64,000 nt of DNA from Nemertoderma westbladi (GCA_032718475.1 JAUCBJ010008841.1:1-64000); one strand, 5' to 3'; shown: positions 35,901 through 48,387, counted from the stretch's first letter. The notes: generated by a model from the letters alone, not told the origin. Program-made: numbers and translations.

Positions 35901-37674
35901 CGGGGACGACGCTGTGGATCTAAACTCCCCCGCCACAAATAAATCTGTTGTGGAAATTAGAGAAAGAGACTGGAAATCTGGAACACCAGACATATCGCAG
36001 GGACTCTCACCTCTCCTGCAGAGAGTGATAAATCACTATAGCTCCTGGAATCGGCTTTGTAAGGCCATCGTGTATTTGAAGCGATGCTTCCATCATCACT
36101 ACTCCAGGACGAAGATCGCTAGTGATACCGCTCCACTGACATCCGCGCAGGTCCATGCTATTAAAGATCTTCCCAAATACAAAGTATCGGATAGGTTTCT
36201 GACGGAAAAGATCAGTTACCAAGAGCATGAAGAAACCAATAAGCAGATACTGAGACCCCTTCAATGCTATGAAGATTCCGATAAGTATTTCCTGTTGTTG
36301 AGAAATCCACAGACGCGCTTAAGGGATCGTTTCTCTAGCACAATGATAGATGGGTTAATACGTGTTGGAGGCAGATTAACTAATGCTCCATTATCCTTTG
36401 ACACTAAGTTTCCCATACTCATTAGAAATCTTGAAATACAAATCAAGATGATTGTAGATGTTCACAGTAGGCTTTACCATGCTGGTAGAGAACAAGTTCT
36501 GAGCGAAATTCGAACTCGCTATTATTTCCATAAACCCCGTAGAGCTCTGAACCAAGTTCTTAGGAACTGTATACCCTGTAGGAGAGCATTCAGTAGGCCT
36601 TTAACACAGAGAGAGGCAGAATTACATAGGGAACGAGTAAGCTTCTATGAACCACCCTTTACTAATACCTGTGTGGATTTATTTGGCCCTATTGAAGTAT
36701 ATCGTGCTAGGACTATAGTCAAGCGATGGTGTGTCATCTTTGTCTGTATGACTTGTAGAGCGATCCATCTAGATATGGTGAACGATCTATCTACCAACAG
36801 CTTCATACTGAGTTTACGCCGACAGATCGCTCGCTTTCGAACTAGCAACACGATGAGATCTGATAAGGGAACGAACTTCATTGGCGCCAATAATGAGATC
36901 AAGGCTTATGTTAAAGATTGGAACCAAAGACATGTGGACGATCAGCTAAGGGTAACAGCATCTAGCTGGACCTTCAACGCCGCCGACGCCCCTTGGTGGG
37001 GAGGAAGTTGGGAGAGATTAATAAGGAGCATGAAGACCGCATTTCACTTTATAGTGCCGTGCCGCGCGTATCTCACCGACGAACTTTTGCGGACGTTAAT
37101 GGAAGAAATCGCCGCCTATCTTAACGAGAGACCGCTTATGCCAGTCTCATCGAGTCCCGACTCCCTAGAAGCGCTAACACCCGCGCATTTCCTACTAAAG
37201 AAACCTGTAGCCATGCTCCCGCAATCGGAAATCACGGACGGAGACGAATAATGCCAACAAACTTGGCAACTTATGCAGTTATTATCCCGTTGTTTCGCTG
37301 ACCATTTTGAAAAACATTATCTGCCTATGCTACAACTTCGAACCAAGTGGTTTGCGCAGCAAGAAAACGTCAGCGCCGGAGACATGGTACTTATTGTGGA
37401 ATCAGATCTTCCACGTAAGCGATGGCAGACAGGTCATTTCATCGAGACTCACATATCCGATGATGGTTTAGTGCGATCGGTAGAACTCGTCGTCATGCGA
37501 CGAAACTTTAAGAAACCTGGAATTGTATTCGAAACACAGCAACTCAATCGCCCAGTTGGTCGTTTATGTTTACTGGAAAGAGACAGAGAACTATCCGGAA
37601 ACTATGGAAGGCAAGATACTCTTCCCACGACCACCTCCCTAATCCAACAAACATCTAGGGACTCCCCAACGTAA
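32961..37674 (+). pseudogene. pol: pol part of gag-pol (element 2)
   Basis: It contains the protease (LLDSGS), RT, RNase H, integrase and C-terminal extension in the order of element 1. Breaks: TGA at 33376 (CGA in element 1), a frame change near 33950 with loss of several codons, a 1-nt deletion inside the YMDD motif near 34797 that leaves YMA, and TAA at 37249. Substitutions also hit normally constant positions, for example NTCVDLFG for NTGVDLFG. The integrase DDE residues remain readable (VDLFG, RSDKGTNF, GGSWERL). The copy is inactive. Confidence 0.94.
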
Positions 37675-38228
37675 CTGCGTCTGGAGTGGGTGTGTGACTA
37701 TATTATTTTCTATGTTTTATTATTTATATTTATGTATGTATTATTACGTAATTTTATTATTATAATCGTTTTCTTTAATTTTATTTAGTAGAATGTTATT
37801 TTAGCGATTGTTTAGTAGATTAGTGCAATATATATATTCGTGTTTATTACTTAATTACTTACATTATATATTTAGTGCAACGGCGAGAAATAATTCTTTT
37901 TTCTCTTTCCTTACTGTCCGTATCATATTATAAATGCGTGACTACAGTAAGATGAAATATCCGTACTTATTAAAGTACAATAAAGCTCCTACTATACTCA
38001 AGCATTATTGGTAAGTAAAGTATTAGGAATGCAAAGTTCAGATCCTCGTGTCTCGGCTAAACCAAGCTCTGGGTAGACCTTGGAAACGACTTGCCTCTTC
38101 TCACTGACATTGCTCCTTGCAATATTGCTCTCATACTGTATATTAAATAATACATATAGTAGCGTGATGTCCCTTTAACAGTAGCGTAAAACGCAAATTA
38201 AATCTGTTAAACCCTTTGACCATCTGCC

Positions 38229-38311
38229 ATTCTAGTCGATTAAGATATCGCGGCACCCACCGATATACTTGAAAGACAAAATTCTAGAATCAGTCCCCAG
38301 ACATGTTCTGG
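38229..38311 (+). promoter_or_regulatory. Predicted RNA hairpin unit a (element 2)
   Basis: Same pairing as 7928-8020. It lacks 8 nt between the outer stem and the CCAGA/TCTGG hairpin, so the linker varies while both stems stay. Confidence 0.6.
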
Positions 38312-38454
38312 AATAAATCGGTGCCCATCTTAAATATTAAATGTTTAATAAATAATTGTAAAATCTGTCAAAACAAATATAATAGAGTAAATGCTTACAA
38401 GTTAACTCTAGAAAATCTGTAAATCAAAATCTGTTAAAATTTAGATCCTTTGAA

Positions 38455-38549
38455 ATTCTAGTCGATTAAGATATCGTAGCACTTACCGATACTCTTAAAA
38501 AGACAAATTTTCTAGAATTAAGGATCATAGTCCCCAGACATGCTCTGGA
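38455..38549 (+). promoter_or_regulatory. Predicted RNA hairpin unit b (element 2)
   Basis: Same pairing as 8092-8185, with one weakened pair (CGATAC for CGATAT). The outer ATTCTAG/CTAGAAT arms and the CCAGA/TCTGG hairpin are intact. Confidence 0.58.
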
Positions 38550-39373
38550 ATAAAATTGTGTCTATTTAATATTAAATAATAAAATTTACGGGAATAAATT
38601 TGAATTCATATCCTCTTATGAATTTGATAAATTGTCATTTTATACAATTAATAACATTCCCAAAATTCCATTAATTAATAGATCATGGGAGTGGAGATTC
38701 ACCCTAAAGTATATTAGTGTGCGAGAATCTCCAATATATAGTCAATAGCCAATAAAATTCATAAAATCATGTATAACGGGGAATATTGACAATTAAAGAA
38801 TTACTATTAAATAGCATCCCAGATCTGTATGCATGAGAATTACCCTAATTCTACTGCTAGCTTTCCATAATGTCACCATAGCAACAACCACGCTAGAATT
38901 AGAAGCGAGTTAAAAGAACAATAGAAAGCTTGCCCCATTGAATAACATACAGAATAAATAGCAAACTACTAGTATCCAGGGATACATAATAATAACGTGG
39001 CATTCTGGAAGGCACTTTACTAACGGACAAATGGCCCGAATGTGTACAATTTGTGACAGTTGTGTGGAATTTGTACGTTTATAGGTGAATGTTACTACTA
39101 AAGTGTGTTTACAGTAGCAAGTCGCAGTTGTGAAAGTAGCCCTACCTCTGCAGTAAGAACCTGAAGTAAATCTAAGCCCTTGGGACGGACAGTGGAGTGA
39201 CTTGCGCTGGTTATTGTTGTCGTTGTGTAGCTACTACGTTGGCGAGAGGCACAGCGACGACAGTACATCAGCGCTGAGGATCTTGCGCTGTCCGGGGGCA
39301 TTGAGGGGTAGGCAGTGACGTCCGCTATCCTAATTATAATTAATTATAATATCGATAAACTCATATAGCAGCT

Positions 39374-42300
39374 ATGACTGAGTTGATAGAAGATGATCTT
39401 GGTATCAGGGAGCGCATACCCTACCATTGCAAGCGTTTGTTGATAGTTTAATATGCGGCGACGCTAGTCAAACTACTACGGAGGACGATGGCCATTATAT
39501 CGAACCGCCAATGTCAAAGGAACAACTCATGCGTGAATGGACTATAGAAAATTCACTGCTCGCTATACACATCGTAATGGTACGTATATGGACTTTTTAA
39601 CTACTGGTCATCCTATCGATTTACACGATACGGATGATGTAGACACCGAAAGGGAAATGGTTCTATTTAAATATCATACCCAGCGGAGTCAGAACGATAA
39701 ACTGAGAAGCGAACACGAAAATTCTATTCGCAACCAACTCGAAAGAGAAGACGTTGAAGAGCCGGATAAACGCAGTGACTTCAACGAATACCTGGAATTC
39801 TTGAGAGAAACATATCTCAATATTGCCAGTCAACAAAATCTAGAAACTCGATATCCTCAAGGTATACATCATGACCCTATCATGGAACTCAAACGACTCT
39901 ATTTCACTATGATGTATCTTACCGCCGATCGACCTCTACCTGTTGTCCCGGATAGCTTCGAACAGATGGAGGAATATTGTAAAACTGGAGAAAGATCACC
40001 CATGTTTCCTCTACAAGACGTGCATCTTTGGTATTATTGCGATGAATGCCCTAGACCCAACCAACAAACGGAAAGACATAAACATCCGCGGAGACGTTGC
40101 GCTAAACACAGTTTTACTCGCTATACTTATGGGAGTTTCGAGCGAAACTTCTTCGACGTATCACCTACGCTCGCTCGACTCAAACGATCCTTAAATAAAC
40201 CGATGATCAGAGTTCCGGAATACTCGGTCAGACCTCCTCATTCCCTAGTGAGACCTCAAACTCTTGATCCTAATAGTATAACGGATCCTCCTGAACTGTA
40301 CTCACTGTTCAAAGATCTCGTGTTACCCGAACAATTAATCGGTGGCACTCCGGTAGTGTGCTCTCTAGATATTCGCCCATCATACCTAGCCCAGATTGGG
40401 ACGCGGACATCTAATATCGCCGTTCAACCCGTATAATCGTCCCGGTTTAACCCCGATACAACCCGTCACCGAAATCGAGGAGAGCATTGTACGAAATGCG
40501 TTAGACGCTATTCGGCAGAAGATCGGAAAAGGAACTTACGATTGTTTGGAGAAACGTAAATTGCAGCAGCAAGTCCAAGCAGTAAAGGAATTGGCCTTAC
40601 CCCAGTTTGATCGAGAATTCCAGAACCTCGAGGAAGACATCGAACTTGGACGAACCTATTCTCTACGAGAGTTTTTAGATGAACGCTTCCAACGACAAGC
40701 GGAGGAAAATCAGCTCGAGGAGAAAAACATCGAAATGGATGAGAGAGAAGAAGCAGCTTTAGCCCAACCAGAAGCTCAAATCCTTATGACTGATCTCTAT
40801 TCCAAAACCATCATTCATCCCTTGATGGTTCCCCATTTCGGAGACAAACTCTTCGCCACGGTACAACCCCAACCGGTTGATATCAACCTAAGATCTCGAG
40901 ATCTTATCGCTGACGCTCCTATGTTGCAACGTCCGCCAATCGAGGCCGCTTGTGTCGACGGTATACTCGTTGAACCTCCGGACAATCGAGCGGATCTTGT
41001 CCGTCGTATGGTACAAGAGGTCAACATAGGCGCTAGACCTTTACCGCACTCGTTTTATGGGATCAAAGACCACCCTTATTATGTCAATCTAACTCAATAT
41101 TATATGGTAAAACCGGAAGATCCTACACATAGTCTAAGGTTTCTACCACTAATAAATCCCCTCGATCTTGTCGAACTCGAACAACTGCAGAAACATCTGG
41201 ATCAGTTAGTGAAAGTAAACTCATTCAGAAAACCCTACAATGTTTCCAGAATAGAGAAGGATATAATGCCTCCGTATAATCTCGATGAATTTATTAAAAC
41301 TCGATTAGTCCACTGGAATCTCGACGTATTATTCGAGGAAGAGAGAATACAACGATATGGAGATGCAGAGACGTATACTACACAGTATCTGAAGTATTGG
41401 GATCTACCTAACGCTAGTGAATGCGCCACCTTGTGGCATCCGGTGGGGATGACCCTAGAAAACGCCACTAAAGAGTGGAACGAAACTCTTAATGTTATCG
41501 AAATGTATGGAGTTGTCACTTACGATAACGAAGGTAGCGTTCCAGTTGGAGAACTGGGAACTACGCGCATGATACATATACGAGGACTAGCTGGTTCTAC
41601 CCACGTGTTTACTCGAGCGTGTTCCGAAGTGATTGATTATTCTTTTGAGACTCTCACCGAGATACAAAAGTAATTCCGACATGGACAATTCGAACTCGCG
41701 CAGCGTTACGTCACCGATACCGAGCGTAAACCGGCCATGGGTATAGATGGATCGATGTTACCCCAGTCAGTGCTCGAGATGTTGTTTAACGAAAGAATCC
41801 TTAAAATCGGCTCAGCTGTTTATGGAGATCTCCAAAACGACTTCAGGAACATGGAGAATATCCAATATCCTTTCGTAGACACACAGCTGATTGCTCCCTG
41901 GGCAGAAGGCCGAGGTTTCTTCCGAACTATGTATGTATGCCAATACACCCAGCGGCATCAATAAAGTACAACGAACCTCCATCGGCCATCTTGCCTTCCA
42001 AGAATACGGATGGAATTTCAAAGTCGGAAACCCTATCAACTATAAACAAGTATATGGAGATCATTATTCTCGATTATACTTCGACGGACCATTGACCGCA
42101 CCTGGCGTCGTGTATAGCTTCATGAGTGTTCCACTTCTTCCCTCATTAGCTATATACACTATCTTCGAGAACGCCGCACTTTCCAGTTGGCTAGCCGATG
42201 TGTGCAGTCGTACTATACGCGCCCATCCCTTAATACTTGGAACGACACTCGCCAAGCTAGATGAACACAATAAATTCATCCGCTTCGAATGCTTTAGGCG

Positions 42301-43121
42301 CTTTCTCCGTTCCATAACGTTGATAGTCAGTTCAAGGACCGCGCTCTGACGAAGCTTAGCCTAAGAGACTCAGCTGCTGAGAAGTTAGACAGCGCTGGAT
42401 TCGCCATTTTCAAGGATGTTTGTATACAGAACTTACATTCCTCTGTTATACAAAGACCCCGAATCCCCACGGGTTATTCTATCGTGGAAGTTCAGACACT
42501 GGATTCGTTTGAGGAGACAGCTACACCTACCTCAGCTATGCAATTGGAAGACGAACCAATATGCTTAGAATCCGAGGAGATTCAGCCCACAGCGCCCCGG
42601 AGCAGTGACAACGACTACGTCCTGGAATGGTATCAAGGTCCACAATGTCTCACCGCGTACGATTAGCGGCATGCTAATTATATTTCTAGGAAACGTTGCC
42701 GATTATGCGCATCTCGAGACCATATCACCCCGGTGGACTCCAACGTACCCTGCTCCTACTTCCATGAACAACCTACGATGGAGATCTATTGTGCATATTG
42801 TAGACTCAATAACTTACACATTTTCGCAGTCTGCCCCCAATTTATGACTCAATGCCATCATTGTCAGTTTAAAGGACCTGCAAGTTTTGATTGCCCTTTC
42901 AACCGAGATCTGGAAAGCGTAGATGAAATTATTACCCTACGCTACATTCGAGCCTGGGAAGCGAACGCGGATCTACACTGTGAGTCACGTCATCGATATT
43001 ACCCTGGACGTGCCTATGAAGGAGTTATAGCCCTCCTAGTAAAGTGGCTCGCCCCAAAGAGAAAAGGACTCTTGCTAGCCTCAAAAAACTGCATAAACGC
43101 CGTTTGCGTAAGAAGGACTAA
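39374..43121 (+). pseudogene. Large extra ORF downstream of pol (element 2)
   Basis: It begins at ATG 39374 and shows frame changes near 39410, 39540 and 40400. In-frame stops are TAA at 41671 and TAG at 42664, and there is a frame change near 41940. Bases 41029-42217 encode about 390 residues absent from element 1 (for example FYGIKDHPYYVNL and ECATLWHPVGMTLENATKEW); their codon-like character argues they belong to the ancestral protein. Near the 3' end 505 bp present in element 1 is lost between GGAGTT repeats, removing most of the C-terminal region. Knuckle three has lost its histidine (CHHCQFKGPASFDC). The combined evidence of both copies gives an ancestral length near 1,400 codons. Function unknown; nucleic-acid binding is inferred from the knuckles. 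Confidence 0.78.
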
Positions 43122-43199
43122 CTGTTTAGAGTATTTTTATATTTTAGAAACTGTGATTTTTTATATTTTATAGAATTAAATCCCATTTTCTGGAAGCGG

Positions 43200-44406
43200 T
43201 GTAAAAGCTTTTGCGGACATAACAAGTCATTTTTCTCCGCAAAATACCGTGTAGGTGCTTTAGCAGACATAACAAGTCATTTTTCTCCGCAATATACCGT
43301 GTAGGTGCTTTAGCGGACATAACAAGTCATTTTCTCCGCAATGTACCATGTAGGTGCTTTAGCGGACATAACAAGTCATTTTCTGCCGCAATGCGCCTAA
43401 TACTCTAAAAGACTGGAACTCAGATGACGAAATCTGTCAGCTGATTTACTGTAAACGTGGAACCTCTCTTTGTTCTGCTCAGCCAATCAGAGCGATTTTC
43501 ATTTTATGATGGACAAGGGCCTATGTAAAACTGCGCAATGCATTACGGTCTTTGTTTTACCTTTTTCTGAGCCTCAGAACACCGGCTTAGAATTCTTCTG
43601 TGCTTCTGTAGAAGTTTCAGACTTTGGCCAAGCATTAGATGGCTTTGATTACAAGAACATAAATCTATTACCCTGCAACGCATCTGCAACTGCACTGCGT
43701 GTCACTCTGTGCTACTTTCACCGCATTATTTTACTTCTGTTTACTGTCTGTTATTAATTGTTGTATATTGATGGATATGTTGTTATATTTGGAGAATACC
43801 GATAAATAATCATAAAACCCCAATCTTCTTGATTAGTGAAGGTAAGAGGACCGGTTACCTGTAGCAATTGCGACTTACATTATAGTGGTTTTTTTTGTGA
43901 ATTAAATGCTATTTCATAATCCCTACATGTGTCAGTTGCTATCCTCCTTATATATGATCAAATTCAGTGACGGTTGGCAGATCAGTGTGAAGTAGTGTGA
44001 AGTCGTGTGAAGTAGTGTGACAGATAATAAAGCATCTCCTAAAGAATGCGCTATTTACGAAACTCAGTAGCCATCTCGTTGTGTTTAGTATAAGTCATAA
44101 CTCTGTTTTATACTTAAAGCGCCGCGTCCTAAAGGAACTGTTAATATTTCCCCGAAAGTAAATATATTTGTCAGAGATTATATAGTAACGATCAATCGAA
44201 TAATACAGTAGGTCTGCACCGCAATCACTATCAAAGCATCCGAATCCAGTCTACCTTAACTGTGGGTGAATGATCGCGCATAGACTGGCTTCGGCTAATG
44301 TAACTTCATGTGCACTAAATACTTGTTATAGGCTAAAGTCGATTTATAAACAAGAGGACACCTAAAATTGGCAGGTTAAACTGCTAAAGGTCTGAAAGCG
44401 CGAACA
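43200..44406 (+). repeat. 3' LTR of element 2
   Basis: 1,207 bp, preceded by the purine tract TGGAAGCGG. It carries the 50-bp units, the CCAATCAGAGCG box near 43482, TATATATG at 43949-43956 and AATAAA at 44026-44031. It differs from the 5' LTR mainly by scattered changes and a replaced segment near 43670-43715. Confidence 0.95.
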
Positions 44407-44411
44407 ACGGA
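44407..44411. repeat. Target-site duplication ACGGA, right
   Basis: It pairs with 23191-23195. Removing the element and one copy joins AAAAACG-ACGGA-GGAGTAC as the presumed empty site. Confidence 0.92.
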
Positions 44412-45160
44412 GGAGTACAAATTTGAGGAATTGAAATATCGTGAAATGTAATTCCGAGATAATTTGTTTTAAAGTTTGAACCTTCCCGCTCTAACCTTAC
44501 TCTATGTAGTCTGTAAATCGGTCAGTAATGTTACCTCACACTACCAACTCACTAAAATTATCAATATGGGGGTTTTCGGGGTCGGTGATTTCATTTCTGA
44601 TGTCAGTTTTAATGTTTGGTGGAATCTAATGTGTCTGTCTGACAGTTTGTCTGTCTACCTCTGTCTGACAGTCTGTCTGTCTGTGTGAAAGAAAGCGATA
44701 ACTCGAGAACTAAAAAAGATCTCGCCAAACGGTTTTAAGATTTGAACTCTCCATTGAATGGGAGAATCTTTTAGGCTCGTTAAGCCAAGGAATGCCTGTT
44801 CACCACCATGGGTGATCTTCCACAGTAAACTAGTAGTTGGCAACTACCCTAAGAAGATCATACAATTCGACGAACAGGTCTGATTCTCTGGCTACACCCC
44901 AAAACCAATACCATACTATTTGTATACCGTGGTACCGAGGTAGAGTACAATTGCCATGAGCAGCATTTCGTGTGAGCATGAGCAGCGGTGAGTCGTCGAT
45001 GTCAAAGTAAGTAGATGTGGTAAAATGTCATTTGCTAGTAGGTGATGGAGATAGTTGTAACATATTATTGCAATATGTTTCACGTAAAGTGATCGTATTG
45101 ATAATGGGTTGAAGTCTGACTTCCCTCTGGAAGTAACAATTCTGATAACGCGTATTTTGT
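44412..45160. other. Intergenic DNA right of element 2
   Basis: No gene seen. A GTCT/TGTC microsatellite lies at about 44631-44688. The 3' non-coding tail of LINE family B may begin somewhere near 45000, but its edge cannot be fixed. Confidence 0.5.
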
Positions 45161-45164
45161 ATAT

Positions 45165-46745
45165 TCAGCAATGAATTAAGGGGAGTATACGGATTAGAAG
45201 TACCTGTAATAGTCTCTTTCTTCCGCCGATGTCGAGTGTATAGTCTGTTTGACTGTGGTTGATATTTTTATTATTGCACGGACTATGTGAGTAGGCCCAT
45301 ATTGTGGTGCAATATTGAAGATAGGGGTCAATCATTGTGTGGTAAAGTCGCTTAACTGTATGTGGTAGGACAACATTTTTTACCTTATTAATTATTCCTA
45401 AGTTGCGGCTGATTTTATTACGTATGTGTTTACGGTGGTGGTTCCATGTAAGATGTTTATCTATGATGACACCCAAGAATTTGATGCATCTTTTACGTTT
45501 GATTTCTGTGCCATTAATGTTAATTGTTTGTCCATTCATATTTAGTGTTTTATTACGGGTGTGGAAGATAATGTAGTTGGTTTTGCCTGGATGAATCGAG
45601 AGTCAATTTAACTTAAACCACTTTACAAGTTTTTCAAGTTCGAAATTTATGTCAGTCAGAAGTTTGTTGATGTTGGAACCGGATTTAAATAAATTAGTGT
45701 CGTCGGAAAAAAGGATTGATTAGCTTTGAGAATGGTGAAAACTTGTTATATCATTGCCGTAGACAATGAATAACAGTGGACTCAAAAGTGAACCTTGAGG
45801 GAGTCGTAAGAGTACCGGGATTAGTTTAGATTTTCTAGAGCCTATTTTAACATATTGAAGTCGGTCGGTTAAGTAGTTAGTAATCCAAGCTAGTGCTGAG
45901 TCAGTGACCCCATAACGCTCTAATTTCAATAATAGTATTTCGTGTTTCACAGTATCAAAAGCCTTAGACAGATCTAGTGAAACTCCAACTGAGTATTCAC
46001 GTCTGTCTAATTAATGCCCCTGTAATATTGTCAAGTAATGTTAGTAGTGCAGGTTGTGTAGAGCGTTCATTACGGAATCCAAACTGCGATGAGGTAAGTA
46101 TTGCACTTTTTACTAGGTAATCAGTAATTTCAGTATGTACTATTTTTTCTAGAATTTTCGAAAAATATGCAAGTAGCCTACTGTGATCGGTCGGTAGTTT
46201 ATAGGAAATGACGGGTTTTTCAGATTTAAATATTTATTTTTAGATTTCAGATTTAATAGTGGCACTTCCCCACTATGTGTAAAGAAATATTTATTATGTG
46301 TGCAAGGGGGTGTTCTATTGTATGTATCGTGGGGTATACAGAAGATGCAAAGAATTCATCATGCCCGGCACTTGTTCTTTTATTTAAAGTATTAGCTGTA
46401 TCTATTACATCCTGAGGGATAATAACATTAAAATATTTTAGTTAGTCTGACGGTTGTGGCGGCAGGTAATCCAGTGGTGAGCCTGTCTCTTGTGGTATTT
46501 TATCGTTAAGTTTTTTATCTACTGTTTGATAGTGAGTATTGAAACACGTTGCAATCTCAATTGGGTCAGTGGAACTTCTATTGCCGTCAGTTAGTAAAAT
46601 TGGTGTAGAGCTTTTCGGTTTTGTATGTAATAGTTGATTAATATGTTGCCACACTGATTTTATGTTTTGTTTGTTAAAATCAAGTACTTCACTGTAATAG
46701 TTTTTTTTGCTGTTCTCAGTAAGCAATCAAGTGCATTTCTGTAGT
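45165..46745 (-). pseudogene. LINE family B reverse transcriptase, degenerate
   Basis: A 5'-truncated non-LTR retrotransposon on the minus strand. Reading 46726 to 45165 gives: the linker before RT (VWQHINQLLHTKPKSSTPIL); the block with KLERYGVTDSALAWITNYL; LPQGSLLSPLLFIVYGNDI; then, past a TAA, FSDDTN with the two catalytic aspartates near 45690; and the C-terminal KFLGVIIDKHLTWNHH. The QGS.L.PLLF.Y.ND and FLGV.ID..L.W motifs are typical of the Jockey/CR1/L2-like groups, unlike family A. At least three frame breaks are present. The 5' side ends where LINE A2 starts, suggesting that a later insertion or rearrangement cut it. Confidence 0.85.
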
Positions 46746-46751
46746 TTTTGA

Positions 46752-48087
46752 ATCCCAGGCATGGAGATCGATCAACTTGCTTGCTGGTCGAAAAAGCCAA
46801 CCAACCACCAAGGTTAAGGCTGAATCACCAGCCGATCACCTCAATGGTTGGAAGGCCCACTTTGAAAAGCTCCTCAATAATGACAGGGTATTATTACCTG
46901 ATAACTTTATAGAAGTAAAAGTGTCTGAGTCTTTACTCCCAGATATTCCCATTGGTGATGGTGATATCTCCTTTGCAGAAGTGAAGGCTGCTGCAAAGAG
47001 CATTAAGACCAATCGTGTCAGTGAAGTAGATGGTGTTCCCCCTGAGGTCTTTAAAATACCTGAGTGTTTAAAGCTTATCTATCCCATCATAGTAGACATG
47101 TACCGTACAACAAAAGTCCCACAAGAAATGAAAACAAATAAGTTGGTGCCAGTTCCCAAGAAGGGCAACCTAACACTCTATGGTTCTTTTCGGGGAATCT
47201 CATTGATCTCGATTGCAGCAAAGCTAAACAATAGAATTCTATTAAATCGCATCAGGGATCCCATTGAGAGACTGCTCCGTGGAAATCAGAATGGGTTCCG
47301 TAAAGGTCGTGGGACCATGGAGCCCATTTTGGCACTTAGAAGGATAATTGAAGAGTTATCAAAAAAGAAAGACAGGCATCTGGCTGACATCTTTGTTGAC
47401 TTCTTCAAGGCCTTTGATTCAGTCTCCCGCTCACGTACGTTCAGTATACTTTCATTATATGGGATTCCTGATGAAATTATTGCAGCAATCAGATCAGTAT
47501 ACGATGGTTCGACAACATTTGTGTCTACTGTTGATGGTGACACAGAACCATTTGAAGTGTTATGGGGCGTCCTCCAGGGAGACATACTTGCACCATTCTT
47601 GTTCATAATTGTGGTTGACTATGTTCTATGCATGTCCTTAGATCGTCATAATGATGGTGGGGTGATGATAACTCCACCTACTGGCTCCAGAAGTCGAGGA
47701 CATCCAGCCAAGTACCTAACTGATCTAGACTTTGCTGATGACTTAGGAGTACTCTCAGAATCACTAGAGGGAGCCCAACGGCTCCTCAGCTCATTGGAAC
47801 ATGCTGCTTCTAGTGTTGGTCTTTTTATTAACTCCAGAAAGACCAAAATTTTGACAGTTAACTTTGTTAGTTCTCAGCAAGTCTCTGATCGGATGAGCAT
47901 AAGCTCAAAGGATGGTATGCTTGAGCATGGGGACGACTTCTGTTACCTGGGATCATGGATCCGGAATCAGGTGAGGACCTTCGAATACGTAAGGGAAAGG
48001 CATGGGCAGCCTTTAATAGGCTTTCCAGGAATGGGAAGTCACCGAGAATTAATCGGAAACTTAAGGTCCGATTATTTACAGCTCTAA
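46752..48087 (+). pseudogene. LINE A2 reverse transcriptase, open frame
   Basis: About 440 codons are open without interruption through the RT motifs VPVPKKGN, FRGISLISIAAKL, NQNGFRKGRG, IFVDFFKAFDSV, VLQGDILAPFLF and FADDLG. After YLGSWI a 1-nt loss shared with A1 (near 47968) changes frame and ends it early; the true C-terminal frame resumes at 47955-48164 up to the fold-back. A 42-bp segment present in A3 (encoding VPVLLYGSPCW) is also missing in both A1 and A2. It cannot mobilise itself as it stands, since it has no endonuclease. Confidence 0.85.
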
Positions 48088-48140
48088 CTGCTGAGGACGC
48101 CAAATCTCTTTATGGCACATTCACAAGAATGCTCTGCATG

Positions 48141-48247
48141 ATTCACTGTGTCTTGACACAGTGAACCCAGCGTAGTCTATAGTGTCTGATTGGAGATGTG
48201 TGCATTGTACTTGTGCAATGCACACTTCACTTCTCCAATCAGACACT
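48141..48247 (+). repeat. Fold-back inverted repeats in LINE A2
   Basis: Identical in layout to 28815-28920. Here the sequence continues into ATATAACATTGGAGG, matching A3. Confidence 0.88.
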
Positions 48248-48387
48248 ATATAACATTGGAGGTGTCTCATTGGTTCCCCCAAGCTTGACACTAGAACAAA
48301 GCCGCCTCCGCTTTGTAGGACATTGATTTCGCCATCAGGACCAGCCGGTGCATAATCTTGTGCTTTGGCATCCACCATAGACAGACA

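Larger units (their letters stand above)
37675..39373 (+). other. Pol to extra-ORF spacer (element 2)
   Basis: The conserved counterpart of 7377-9002, with the same pyrimidine tract and CAG/TAAG near 37875-37925, two folded units, the GGAGATTC/GAATCTCC stem and the CTAATTCTA/TAGAATTAG stem. No gene. Confidence 0.75.
23196..44406 (+). mobile_element. BEL/Pao LTR retrotransposon, element 2 (both LTRs)
   Basis: A 21.2-kb unit, about 17.9 kb without the LINE inserted in its leader. Order: 5' LTR, leader, gag-pol (one frame apart from mutations), hairpin-rich spacer, extra ORF, purine-rich tract, 3' LTR. The LTRs are direct repeats of 1,178 and 1,207 bp with TG...CA ends, flanked by ACGGA on both sides, so this is a single clean integration. 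Many stops and frameshifts make it inactive. Relative to element 1 it retains about 1.19 kb of the extra ORF but has lost 505 bp near that ORF's 3' end. Confidence 0.96.
46747..48387 (+). mobile_element. LINE family A copy A2, 5'-truncated
   Basis: It starts within the region before RT (from TCCCAGGCATGG) and runs past the fold-back to about 48387, retaining about 140 bp that A1 lacks. The endonuclease is absent. Confidence 0.85.

Noticed and set aside
41029-42217. Intron present in element 2 and spliced out in element 1
   Set aside because: The ends are not GT..AG, and the segment reads as protein in nearly one frame.
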